Shown here piece by piece: positions 7,851 to 15,305 of a stretch of DNA of 64,000 bases; within the stretch, counting starts at the first letter, position 1, and each line of letters begins with the position of its first letter. The notes under the pieces were generated by a model. The model ran no database searches. It saw only the letters and a program-made list of their open reading frames with translations, and was not told the DNA's origin. Source of the DNA: Deltaproteobacteria bacterium (GTDB lineage Bacteria > Desulfobacterota > Desulfobacteria > Desulfobacterales > Desulfatirhabdiaceae); assembly GCA_016219185.1 (NCBI GenBank), contig JACRBZ010000086.1, positions 62,001-126,000 of the forward strand, given 5' to 3'. Position numbers and translations under genes: made by a program.

Positions 7851-8649
7851 TGTGGAGATCATAGCCTACGTTGTTTCCGATGTTGCCGGCATCGGTCAGC
7901 AGCGTGTTACCGTTTTTGAGGCGGCTGGCAAAGGCGACGGCACCCAGTGTGCCGCCGGCCGTGATCGTGTTAACAATTTGATCCTCGCGTGTGACCTCGA
8001 TAGCCCGATTATTGTTTTCGTCGGCTATCAGGATGTTACCGTTTTCGAGCAGTTCGGCGGAATTCGGGCTGTTTAACTGATCCGGCGGATTGGTGTTCGA
8101 ACCTGGGTATTGCCAGACAATTTCCTTCATTTGATCCACTTCAATAATCCGGTTGTTGCCCTGATCCGTGATAAGAAAATGAAAGTCAGGCAGGAACGTA
8201 CATTGCACAGGCGTACTAAGGAGGTTAGGGCCCGAACCGTTTTGTCCAAACTGGCCATACTGCCAGACAATAAGGCCATTGGGATTCACCAGGATAACAC
8301 GGTTGTCCGGAGCGCCGTTGATTGCCTCCGGAATCACGCCAGCGGGCGTGCCTGTCCCGGCCATCAAGGTAAATGGCCCGACGCGTTGGGCGTCGTTAAC
8401 GCCGATGATTGATTTGGCCGAAAAGTCGTTCGGACCAAGTCCGAATGACCAGATGATATTGCCGGTCATATCAGCTTCGATGACACGGTTATTGAATTGG
8501 TCGGCAATAAGTATGTTTCCTGGTTGGTTGAAATGGCTGTTAAGGTTCATGTCTTGGGCAAAAAGATTGCCGGGCATGGCCATGACGACAACGGCTGCAA
8601 GGAGGAAACACCAGTCTCTGGTTATATTTAGAATATGTTTCGTAATCAT
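7747..8649 (-). CDS. Secreted NHL-like beta-propeller protein
   Basis: A 300-residue protein with a signal peptide (LLAAVVVMAMPGNLFAQ). It carries repeats of NGNILIADxxNNRxIEVxxxGxIVW type at about residues 42-70, 150-180, 195-225 and 240-260, the pattern of NHL or arylsulfotransferase-like propellers. The last repeat breaks off into an Asp/Asn-rich tail, so the propeller may be incomplete; the 3' end lies at the junction with the truncated mscS. The ribosome site is AAGGAG, 8 nt upstream of the ATG. Such propellers usually act as binding scaffolds; no catalytic residues are visible. Confidence 0.8.
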   Translation of the reverse strand: MITKHILNITRDWCFLLAAVVVMAMPGNLFAQDMNLNSHFNQPGNILIADQFNNRVIEADMTGNIIWSFGLGPNDFSAKSIIGVNDAQRVGPFTLMAGTGTPAGVIPEAINGAPDNRVILVNPNGLIVWQYGQFGQNGSGPNLLSTPVQCTFLPDFHFLITDQGNNRIIEVDQMKEIVWQYPGSNTNPPDQLNSPNSAELLENGNILIADENNNRAIEVTREDQIVNTITAGGTLGAVAFASRLKNGNTLLTDAGNIGNNVGYDLHTTQKGLYAPYDAKVVGDYTGLTPPFDFDNDSDNQ

Positions 8650-8680
8650 AGGAAGTTCTCCTTTTTGCCTTTTGTTTAAC

Positions 8681-8710
8681 TCAGCCCTTTCATTACTTAA
8701 GAAGGGCTGA
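8681..8710 (-). other. Inverted repeat in the leader of the propeller gene
   Basis: A 9-bp inverted repeat (TCAGCCCTT / AAGGGCTGA) lies about 30-60 nt upstream of the propeller gene start. It may be a terminator of an upstream transcript or part of the 5' leader. Confidence 0.35.
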
Positions 8711-9454
8711 TGATTTTCAATTCAGTACAAAAGGAAAATTGTATTCATCCTGAGTCATTTCACTATGCTGTGATTGTGGCAAAATGGGCTCAAAAACCCG
8801 CAGATTCATTCCCATGTATATGGTACATACAATCAGCGTCAGGATTCCAGCGTGTTAATTCTTCCGACAGAGAAACTCTCTTCGCATTAACAGCATGGTA
8901 TGAAAAATGGGTGTTGTTGTTTATTATTTCGAACCATTTTTTACACCACGGTCCTTTTTTGCTGTTGCGTTGAATTTGCCTTGAAAAATATGCACGATGC
9001 GATAAATTTCAACAAGAAAGGCAAGAATATCTGATGACTTGCGCAACAAATAAGAACATGGATCAGCTCAAAGCCGTAAGGTATTTTGTCCGATTGGGAA
9101 AAGTGGCAAGTGCCCACAGCAATTTTATCATCCCCCATAGCAAGGAAAATTACCCTGATGCTCTTGAAAGCAGGCATGGAAAATAGCTGTTGACACTCAC
9201 CACTTTCTTCTACACAGTATGGAATAAGTTTTATCGCTATCTTTCCCATTTTATCTCAGCCGAGCGTTCCGGTGGCCGAGCATGAAGGATATTCATTTCA
9301 GCCACGTCACCAACTGCAGCCGCACTGGCTATAGCTGGTGACTGAGAACGAGGCACAACGCAAAAACGAAAAGCTCTTTCACCTTTCATTCATCAATTCG
9401 CCAATACCTGATCGAGTCGAATAGTTCCGTCTTGAATCAATGGAGGTCACAGCG
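8711..9454. other. Long A+T-rich stretch with no convincing gene
   Basis: Open frames here (8710-8973 plus, 8941-9249 minus) have non-coding composition and no ribosome sites. A 50-codon plus-strand frame at 9034-9186 contains MDQLKAVRYFVRLGKVAS, which weakly resembles the N-terminus of LysR-type regulators, and could be a remnant. The last 200 bp lead into the histidine kinase gene. Confidence 0.4.
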
Positions 9455-12400
9455 ATGCCTGAAAAGCCAACCTATGAAGAGTTAGAACAACGAATAGCTC
9501 TGTTGGAGAATGAATCGGCTCAGAGAGAGCGTTTTGAAGGAATCAATCGCACACTGTTCAAAATCTCCAATGCCGTCAACACGACAACCGACCTTGACGA
9601 ATTATTCCGATCGATACATCTTGCCCTGAGTCCCATCATCGACACAACCAATTTTTTTATCGCATTATATGATAAAACGTATGACAGCATCACTTTTCCT
9701 TACCGCGTTGATACGGTAGGTGATGAGTACCCACCGGTTATTGAAGTCAGCAAGACAACATCATTAACAGCGGGGGTCATCCGAACCGGACGCCCCGTAT
9801 TGGTGACCAGGGCAGAAAGTTTAACTCAGCGACCCAAAAACAGTATAAAAATATCTGCCTGCACAACATCAGAAATCTGGCTTGGTGTACCCTTGAAAAC
9901 CCGGGATAAAATAATCGGCGTCATGGCGGTCCAAAATTATCATGACCCGATGTGCTATGATCAAACTGACTTGGATGTAATGGTTTCCGTTGCTGATCAG
10001 TTGGCAATTGCTGTTGAGCGAAAGCAGGCCGAAGATTCGCTACGGGAAAGTAAAGATGGATACCGGACCCTATTTTTTGATTCTCCTATTGCCATTGCAC
10101 TCTATGACGCGTCAGGTGTTTTGGCAGATGTAAATACGGCCTGCCTTGACATCTTTGGTGTTGAAGATCCGCGAGAATTGAAGGGGCTTAACCTTTTTGC
10201 CGATCTGAATATTGCTGATAACTACAAAGATAGAATGAGGAATGGAGAGACCGTTCGGTATCAGTCGTCTTTTGATTTTGAAAACGTAAAAACACTGAGT
10301 CTGTACAGAACCAATAAAACCGGGGTTATCTGTCTGAATGTCCTGATTGCGCCAATAGGAAAATCCGTAAGTGGCTATCTGGTACAGGTTCAGGACATCA
10401 CTGAGCGTAAGAAGACCGAACAGGAGTTAATCCGTGCCCATGAGGTCTTGAAAACGATCCTCGACAGGAGTCCCTTCGGGGTGGTGGTAATCGGCAGGAA
10501 CCGGAAGATTCGATGGGCCAACCATTACATTTGCGCACTGGCCGGCGTGGAAGATGCGACGGATCTTTGCGGCAAGGAATGCGGCAAGTATCTTTGCCCG
10601 GCCTCGCAGAACGACTGTCCGATTCTGGACAAGCATCAAGAGGTTGACAACTCCGAACGTATCCTCCGTCGCCAGGACGGACTGGAAATCCCGATCCTCA
10701 AGACCGTTATGGAAATTGAAATGAACGGCGAATCGGTCCTGCTTGAAACCTTTGTGGACATCACCGGGCGAAAGCGGGCGGAGGAGACGCGTTGCGAAAA
10801 CGAAGAACGGCTTCGCGGAATCATCGATCAAACGCAGGCGGGGTACTTTTTCATTGACCTGGCGGGCCGTTATCAGCGCGTCAACAACGCGTGGCTGCGC
10901 ATGCACGGCTATGAGTCCGCCGATGAGGTGATCGGCCGCCATTATTTACTGACCCAGGTCGAAACAGATATCGAAGTATCTCAGTGGTATGTTGAGATGC
11001 TGCTGGCTGGAGGACATATCCCTGCCGGCGAGTTCTCCCGCCGTTGCCGCGATGGTTCCGTTGGATACCATACGTTTTCTGCGCATCCGGTTATCCATAT
11101 GGGCAAGATAGTCGGGATGGAAGGATTCATAATTGACATTACCGAGCGGAAGCGGGCGGAAGAAGCGTTGGAGAAAAAAACGCGCTTGAGCAAGATTCTC
11201 ATGGACGCGTTCCCGTGTATTGCCCTGTTGATACGCCCCAGCACCCGCGAGATTGTTGCCTCCAACCAGGTTGCTATCAAAGCCGGTGCTGTTCCAGGCA
11301 CCCAATGTTTTACCTCTTGGGGGCAGCGCGAAACACCTTGCCCCTGGTGCCTTGCCCCCAGCCTATGGGCAACCGGAAAAGCGCAGCATCTGGAAGTCGA
11401 GAGGCCCGGAGTTGTCTGGGATGCTCATTGGATTCCCGTAAGCCCGGACTTATATATGCATTATTACTTCGACATCACCGAGCGCAAGCGGGCGGATGCG
11501 GAGAAGGAAAAGCTGGAGGACCAGAACCGACACCTCCTGAAGTCCGAAAGCCTGGGGCGCATGGCCGGTGCGATCGCTCATCACTTCAACAATCAGCTTC
11601 AGGCAGTGATGGGAAACCTGGAGATCGCCATGGAAGTCCTGCCCCGGGATGTGGACATATCGGAGACCCTGGCCAAAGCCTTGAAGGCGGCTCTCAAGGC
11701 TGCGGAGGTAAGCAGCCTCATGCTGACATATCTCGGGCAAACGCCCGGCAAACGGGAACTGCTGGATCTTTCCGAGGTTTGCAGCCGGAGCCTGCCCATG
11801 ATTCAGGCCGTTATGCCAAAAGACGTGCTCCTGGAGACCGACTTTCACTCCCCCGGATTGGCCGTCATGGCTAACGCGAACCAGATACAACAGGTCATTA
11901 TCAACCTGATCACCAATGCGTGGGAAGCTACCGATCAAGGCCGGAGTGCCATTCACCTGGCAGCTAAATCAATTTCTTCAACGGATATCCCCACAACTCA
12001 TCGCTATCCCATGGACTGGCGGCCTGATAACATCCCCTATGCCTGCCTGGAAGTGGCAGACGCCGGCTGCGGGATTGCAAACAAGGACATAGAGAAAATT
12101 TTTGACCCCTTTTTCTCCAGCAAGTTCACCGGCCGTGGGCTGGGCCTGCCGGTGGTTCTGGGAATTGCCCGGGCGCATGGCGGTGTCGTCACGGTGGAGA
12201 GCAGACCGGGCCAAGGGAGCGCCTTCCGGATCTTTTTCCCGTTATCCGCGGAAGAAGTCCCTGCTCAGCCATACAAAGCAGCCCAAGCCCCGAAAATTCA
12301 AGGGGGCGGCACGGTGCTGCTGATCGAAGACGAGGAGCAGGTGCGCAACATGGTCAAAATTATGCTAACCCGCCTGGGGTTTACCGTGCTTGAAGCAAAT

Positions 12401-12685
12401 GATGGCATCGAAGCCTTGGAGGTGTTCCGGCAGCACCAGACCGAGGTCCGCTGCATTCTTTCCGATTTGACGATGCCCCGCATGGGTGGATGGGAGACAC
12501 TGGCTGCTCTGCGCAAACTTTCGCCCGATATCCCGGTGATCCTGTCGAGCGGCTATGACGAGGCTCAGGTTATGGCAGGCGAACATCCCGAACGTCCCAA
12601 TGCATTCCTGGGTAAGCCTTATCAGCTTAAGGGGCTCAGCGACACAATCCGCAACATACTGGCAAATAAGGCTGAAGGCCGATGA
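9455..12685 (+). CDS. Hybrid histidine kinase: GAF, four PAS, HisKA, HATPase, receiver
   Basis: A cytoplasmic 1076-residue hybrid sensor kinase with no membrane segment. It has a GAF domain (about 35-195), four PAS-like domains (about 205-690), a HisKA helix with the phospho-acceptor in AIAHHFNNQLQ, an HATPase_c domain (NLITNAWEAT, DAGCGI, GRGLGLPVV) and a C-terminal receiver with phospho-Asp in ILSDLTMP. Two PAS domains carry unusual Cys clusters (CGKYLCPASQNDCP and PCPWC) that could sense redox state or bind metal. The start MPEKPTYEELEQ is chosen because GGAGGT precedes it; an in-frame ATG 15 nt upstream overlaps that site. The selenocysteine peroxiredoxin follows 60 bp later. Confidence 0.92.
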   Translation: MPEKPTYEELEQRIALLENESAQRERFEGINRTLFKISNAVNTTTDLDELFRSIHLALSPIIDTTNFFIALYDKTYDSITFPYRVDTVGDEYPPVIEVSKTTSLTAGVIRTGRPVLVTRAESLTQRPKNSIKISACTTSEIWLGVPLKTRDKIIGVMAVQNYHDPMCYDQTDLDVMVSVADQLAIAVERKQAEDSLRESKDGYRTLFFDSPIAIALYDASGVLADVNTACLDIFGVEDPRELKGLNLFADLNIADNYKDRMRNGETVRYQSSFDFENVKTLSLYRTNKTGVICLNVLIAPIGKSVSGYLVQVQDITERKKTEQELIRAHEVLKTILDRSPFGVVVIGRNRKIRWANHYICALAGVEDATDLCGKECGKYLCPASQNDCPILDKHQEVDNSERILRRQDGLEIPILKTVMEIEMNGESVLLETFVDITGRKRAEETRCENEERLRGIIDQTQAGYFFIDLAGRYQRVNNAWLRMHGYESADEVIGRHYLLTQVETDIEVSQWYVEMLLAGGHIPAGEFSRRCRDGSVGYHTFSAHPVIHMGKIVGMEGFIIDITERKRAEEALEKKTRLSKILMDAFPCIALLIRPSTREIVASNQVAIKAGAVPGTQCFTSWGQRETPCPWCLAPSLWATGKAQHLEVERPGVVWDAHWIPVSPDLYMHYYFDITERKRADAEKEKLEDQNRHLLKSESLGRMAGAIAHHFNNQLQAVMGNLEIAMEVLPRDVDISETLAKALKAALKAAEVSSLMLTYLGQTPGKRELLDLSEVCSRSLPMIQAVMPKDVLLETDFHSPGLAVMANANQIQQVIINLITNAWEATDQGRSAIHLAAKSISSTDIPTTHRYPMDWRPDNIPYACLEVADAGCGIANKDIEKIFDPFFSSKFTGRGLGLPVVLGIARAHGGVVTVESRPGQGSAFRIFFPLSAEEVPAQPYKAAQAPKIQGGGTVLLIEDEEQVRNMVKIMLTRLGFTVLEANDGIEALEVFRQHQTEVRCILSDLTMPRMGGWETLAALRKLSPDIPVILSSGYDEAQVMAGEHPERPNAFLGKPYQLKGLSDTIRNILANKAEGR

Positions 12686-12745
12686 GAAAATCTTGCAGCA
12701 AAGCAGGCAAAAAAACCATCAATTTACTCTTCAATGGATTAACAT

Positions 12746-13207
12746 ATGAAACTGAACATCGGATCTATTGCCCCGGAGTTTACTGCAAGCGATAGCAACG
12801 GCGCAAACACGAACCTTTTCAGCTTGATTAAAAAGGGACCCGTCGTTCTTGTTTTTCTGAGGGGTTTCAGTTGACCGTTTGCCAGAAAGCATCTGGGACA
12901 GATGAAACAAGATATCAAACAGTTTACGGACAGGAAAACTCAAATCGTTGTGATTGCGCCTCATGGAGCAGAGAAGGTCAAGACCTATTGGGAAAAAGAA
13001 AACATTCCTTTTGTCGGTATTCCTGATGCTGACGGCACTTTGGGAAGGCTCTACGGCCAGGGATGGAACCTGATAAAACTGGGGCGAATGCCGGCTCTGT
13101 TCATCATTGATCAGAAAGGAACCATAGCGTTTGCACAATATGCAAATAATATGGCTGACATCTCTGAGAACGGCAAGCTGTTCCAGATTCTTGAAGGATT
13201 GAAGTAA
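12746..13207 (+). CDS. Selenocysteine-containing peroxiredoxin (AhpC/TSA family), UGA at codon 43
   Basis: Reading through one in-frame TGA (12872-12874) gives a 153-residue single-domain peroxiredoxin-like protein. It has the family start IGSIAPEFTASDSNG, the strand PVVLVFLRGFS, then Sec43 at the exact position of the peroxidatic cysteine in RGxxCPxC proteins, and later IPDADGTLGRLYG and MPALFIIDQKG. No cysteine occurs anywhere, so Sec would be the only redox residue (UxxA). A hairpin of bacterial SECIS type starts 15 nt after the TGA. Ordinary gene calling would see only the part from 12902. A nonsense mutation is the alternative, but the 110 codons after TGA are intact. It probably reduces peroxides in the cytoplasm using an external thiol donor. 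Confidence 0.78.
12890..12904 (+). promoter_or_regulatory. Candidate SECIS hairpin of the peroxiredoxin
   Basis: A perfect 6-bp stem CATCTG/CAGATG encloses a GGA loop. The loop starts 21 nt after the UGA, inside the coding sequence. A short apical loop with G in the first two positions at this distance is what bacterial SelB-dependent SECIS elements show. The formate dehydrogenase UGA has a hairpin of the same geometry. Confidence 0.65.
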
Positions 13208-13465
13208 ACAATGAGCCTGGTAGATGCAACATTATTTTAAAAATGGACTGATAAGACCTCCCATGCTGAGGTCTCGGATTGGAGGCCGTTACATCATTTA
13301 TCGCGTATCTACCGAATACCCGGCGAAAGTTAGAACGGTAATCCGCTTGACGTGAAATGATGATGCGTCTTTAATGTGAATGTGGCCTGCCCCATTTGCG
13401 AACGCCGTCTGCTTGGCAGCTTTATTGGGGACTTAAAATCCATGAAAACCGTAATAACAGCGGAT

Positions 13466-13879
13466 TTATCCAATCGATACGATGATACGATGCATCTTCA
13501 CAGGTGGAGTATCCTTTTCCCAGGGGCGGACATATTTCAGGAAAATAGCGGTTTCTCCGAGTTTAAGAGCCCTAAACGTCCAGATTTCAAATTGGGGAGC
13601 GCCAGGCATGGCTGTTTCGCCGGGCTCCTCGACATCATGCCCGATTAGCTGAAGCATGGTTTCATCCAGGGGTTGATCCAATGCCCAACCGTAGCCGGTC
13701 GACGGATTGGATTTAATCTTCAAACAAAATTCCTGACCTGTTTTGACGGAAACATGTGTTTCCAGGCCATTGGACAAGTCAAAAATCGCCTTTTTATTAA
13801 TCTCATCTGAAGCGGCCAGAGTTCCCCCTATAATTGTCATGACACCCAACATTGATAATATTATTTTGCAAATTCTCAT
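13466..13879 (-). CDS. Chagasin-family (I42) cysteine-protease inhibitor, exported
   Basis: A 137-residue protein with a signal peptide (about 1-23, GGTLAA). All three chagasin loops are recognisable: NPSTGYGW at 58-65 (BC loop), the glycine/aromatic segment GAPQFEIWTF at about 93-102 (DE loop), and RPW at 118-120 (FG loop). Chagasins insert these loops into the active-site cleft of papain-like proteases. The gene lies 85 bp downstream of, and in the same direction as, a papain-family protease, so it very probably controls that enzyme. The start at 13879 is preferred because it begins the signal peptide directly. Confidence 0.85.
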   Translation of the reverse strand: MRICKIILSMLGVMTIIGGTLAASDEINKKAIFDLSNGLETHVSVKTGQEFCLKIKSNPSTGYGWALDQPLDETMLQLIGHDVEEPGETAMPGAPQFEIWTFRALKLGETAIFLKYVRPWEKDTPPVKMHRIIVSIG

Positions 13880-13964
13880 TTTATTGCGCACTGCTTCCCC
13901 CAAAATCCCCCCCGCGAAGCAGGGTTTTGACAATGACTGGAAACGGGCTTTCCCATCTTAAGTT

Positions 13965-14957
13965 TTAATCGGTTGTCACCCAAGAGGCACCCTGACCGAC
14001 CAGGTTGGGACAGTTGTAAGCTATCCACATGAGGCCATTCTCGCCCCACCCGGTTCCCCAGGAATTCTTCAGACGCCAAGCCTGTTTAGAATCATCCCAA
14101 CCACACAGAATGACGCCATGGTTGGTAAAGAACCGTCTCCGGTTGGTGTTATACACCCCCCCGGTGTAAGCCTGGAATGTCCTGTCCGCATAAATCCAAA
14201 CCGAAACACTACCATAGGTATAAATCGCATTTTTGATGGCATCCACGGATGGAACGTTATGATCGTTGGTGATATAACCCCATTGATCAACAGGGTGCCA
14301 TACGGGGCTGGCGCAGAACGAGCACTTGGCATCAACTGCAGTATATGGGAAACATGATTCAAGCATGGCTCCCGGATAATCGTTCATGGATGGTATCAGC
14401 ATATCATATGCAAAGCTGCCGCCGTTGCAGCCCCACAGCCATGGATTGCACGAAACCAGATGTTGTTCCGAAAGATCGTAGGTTACTCCCGTCTTTTTTA
14501 AAATGGCGGCTTCCAAGTTTCCAATAGTTGCAAACGCCCAACAACTGCCGCATCTGCCCTGGTCCTTAACGGGAGTATAATATCCCATATAACTACCGGG
14601 CAAGGCGCTAACCGTTTCGGCGGAAAGGTGGTTGCCGGCATCTCCCGGTTCAAAAGCAGCGCTGATCGGGGGTTTCATTTCTGGTTTGGCGCGACACAGC
14701 TCATCCAAACCGTACTGCATAGCCGGGTTGGCCCCCACAGTAAAATTCCAGCCGTTGGCCTTGATTTCGGCACGCATATGTTCAATTGCAGCCTGCAAAT
14801 TCTCCCGGTTCACTATGTTGGCACTCACCGGATCCTGATCCTTATTCGACGTTCCATCGTCGGTATCGTTCGCCATCAAGTAAGGCAGAACGCCAAAGAC
14901 GAATAAAGCCGTCCACACTCCCACTCCAAAGAGCAGCTTTTTCAGGGATCTATTCAT
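13965..14957 (-). CDS. Papain-like (C1A) cysteine protease, exported
   Basis: A 330-residue protein with a signal/anchor segment (about 10-29), then a propeptide-like region containing NGWNFTVGANPAM (I29-like), and a complete C1A catalytic domain. Gln133, Cys139 (QGRCGSCWAF), His280 (TNHGV) and Asn298 (LKNSWG) form the oxyanion hole and catalytic set, and GCNGG is present. It should hydrolyse peptide bonds in the periplasm or outside the cell after propeptide removal. AGGAG precedes the ATG. The downstream partner is a chagasin-type inhibitor. Confidence 0.92.
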   Translation of the reverse strand: MNRSLKKLLFGVGVWTALFVFGVLPYLMANDTDDGTSNKDQDPVSANIVNRENLQAAIEHMRAEIKANGWNFTVGANPAMQYGLDELCRAKPEMKPPISAAFEPGDAGNHLSAETVSALPGSYMGYYTPVKDQGRCGSCWAFATIGNLEAAILKKTGVTYDLSEQHLVSCNPWLWGCNGGSFAYDMLIPSMNDYPGAMLESCFPYTAVDAKCSFCASPVWHPVDQWGYITNDHNVPSVDAIKNAIYTYGSVSVWIYADRTFQAYTGGVYNTNRRRFFTNHGVILCGWDDSKQAWRLKNSWGTGWGENGLMWIAYNCPNLVGQGASWVTTD

Positions 14958-15305
14958 AATATCTCCTAAAATTAAATATTCAGACCTTGTTTTACAGGAA
15001 AAATGGCTCTCTAAATATACGCGAAGTTACGCTGTTTAAACTCATTTTGAATTTTCAAAAAGGGAAAGCATGGTACAACCACTGCTGAATTAAGTATATT
15101 CCGTGTTTGACATAAAAATAAGTTCCAGGCAAGTGAGGCTTGAGAGGTGCCCTCCAAGTGAAAGATTCGCACAGGGAACTATTAAGGAAGTGCATGCAAA
15201 ACGCCTTGTGTTTTTGTACCACAGCGGACTTTCTCCACGTTGGATTATATACAATCCTTTTTATTCATATACAACAATGGACTTATTTCTGATCGATAGC
15301 ATTTA
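14958..15305. other. Intergenic region upstream of the protease gene
   Basis: No convincing gene. It should hold the promoter of the protease/inhibitor unit (minus strand) and the 3' side of the histidine kinase gene. A 68-codon plus-strand frame at 15103-15309 lacks a ribosome site and has no recognisable motif. Confidence 0.4.

Noticed and set aside
9034..9186. A 50-codon frame with MDQLKAVRYFVRLGKVAS resembling a LysR N-terminus
   Set aside because: The similarity stops after about 18 residues, there is no helix-turn-helix continuation, and no clear ribosome site.
8941..9249. A 102-codon minus-strand frame
   Set aside because: Cys/Phe/Ile-heavy composition, no ribosome site and no motif; it looks like chance in A+T-rich DNA.
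12902..13207. A separate 101-codon gene starting at the ATG after the peroxiredoxin UGA
   Set aside because: It would lack the first strand and active site of the fold; the upstream frame and hairpin show that it is the rear part of a Sec gene.
13252..13274. Small inverted repeat AGACCTC/GAGGTCT after the Sec-peroxiredoxin gene as its terminator
   Set aside because: The stem is only 7 bp and is not followed by a T tract.
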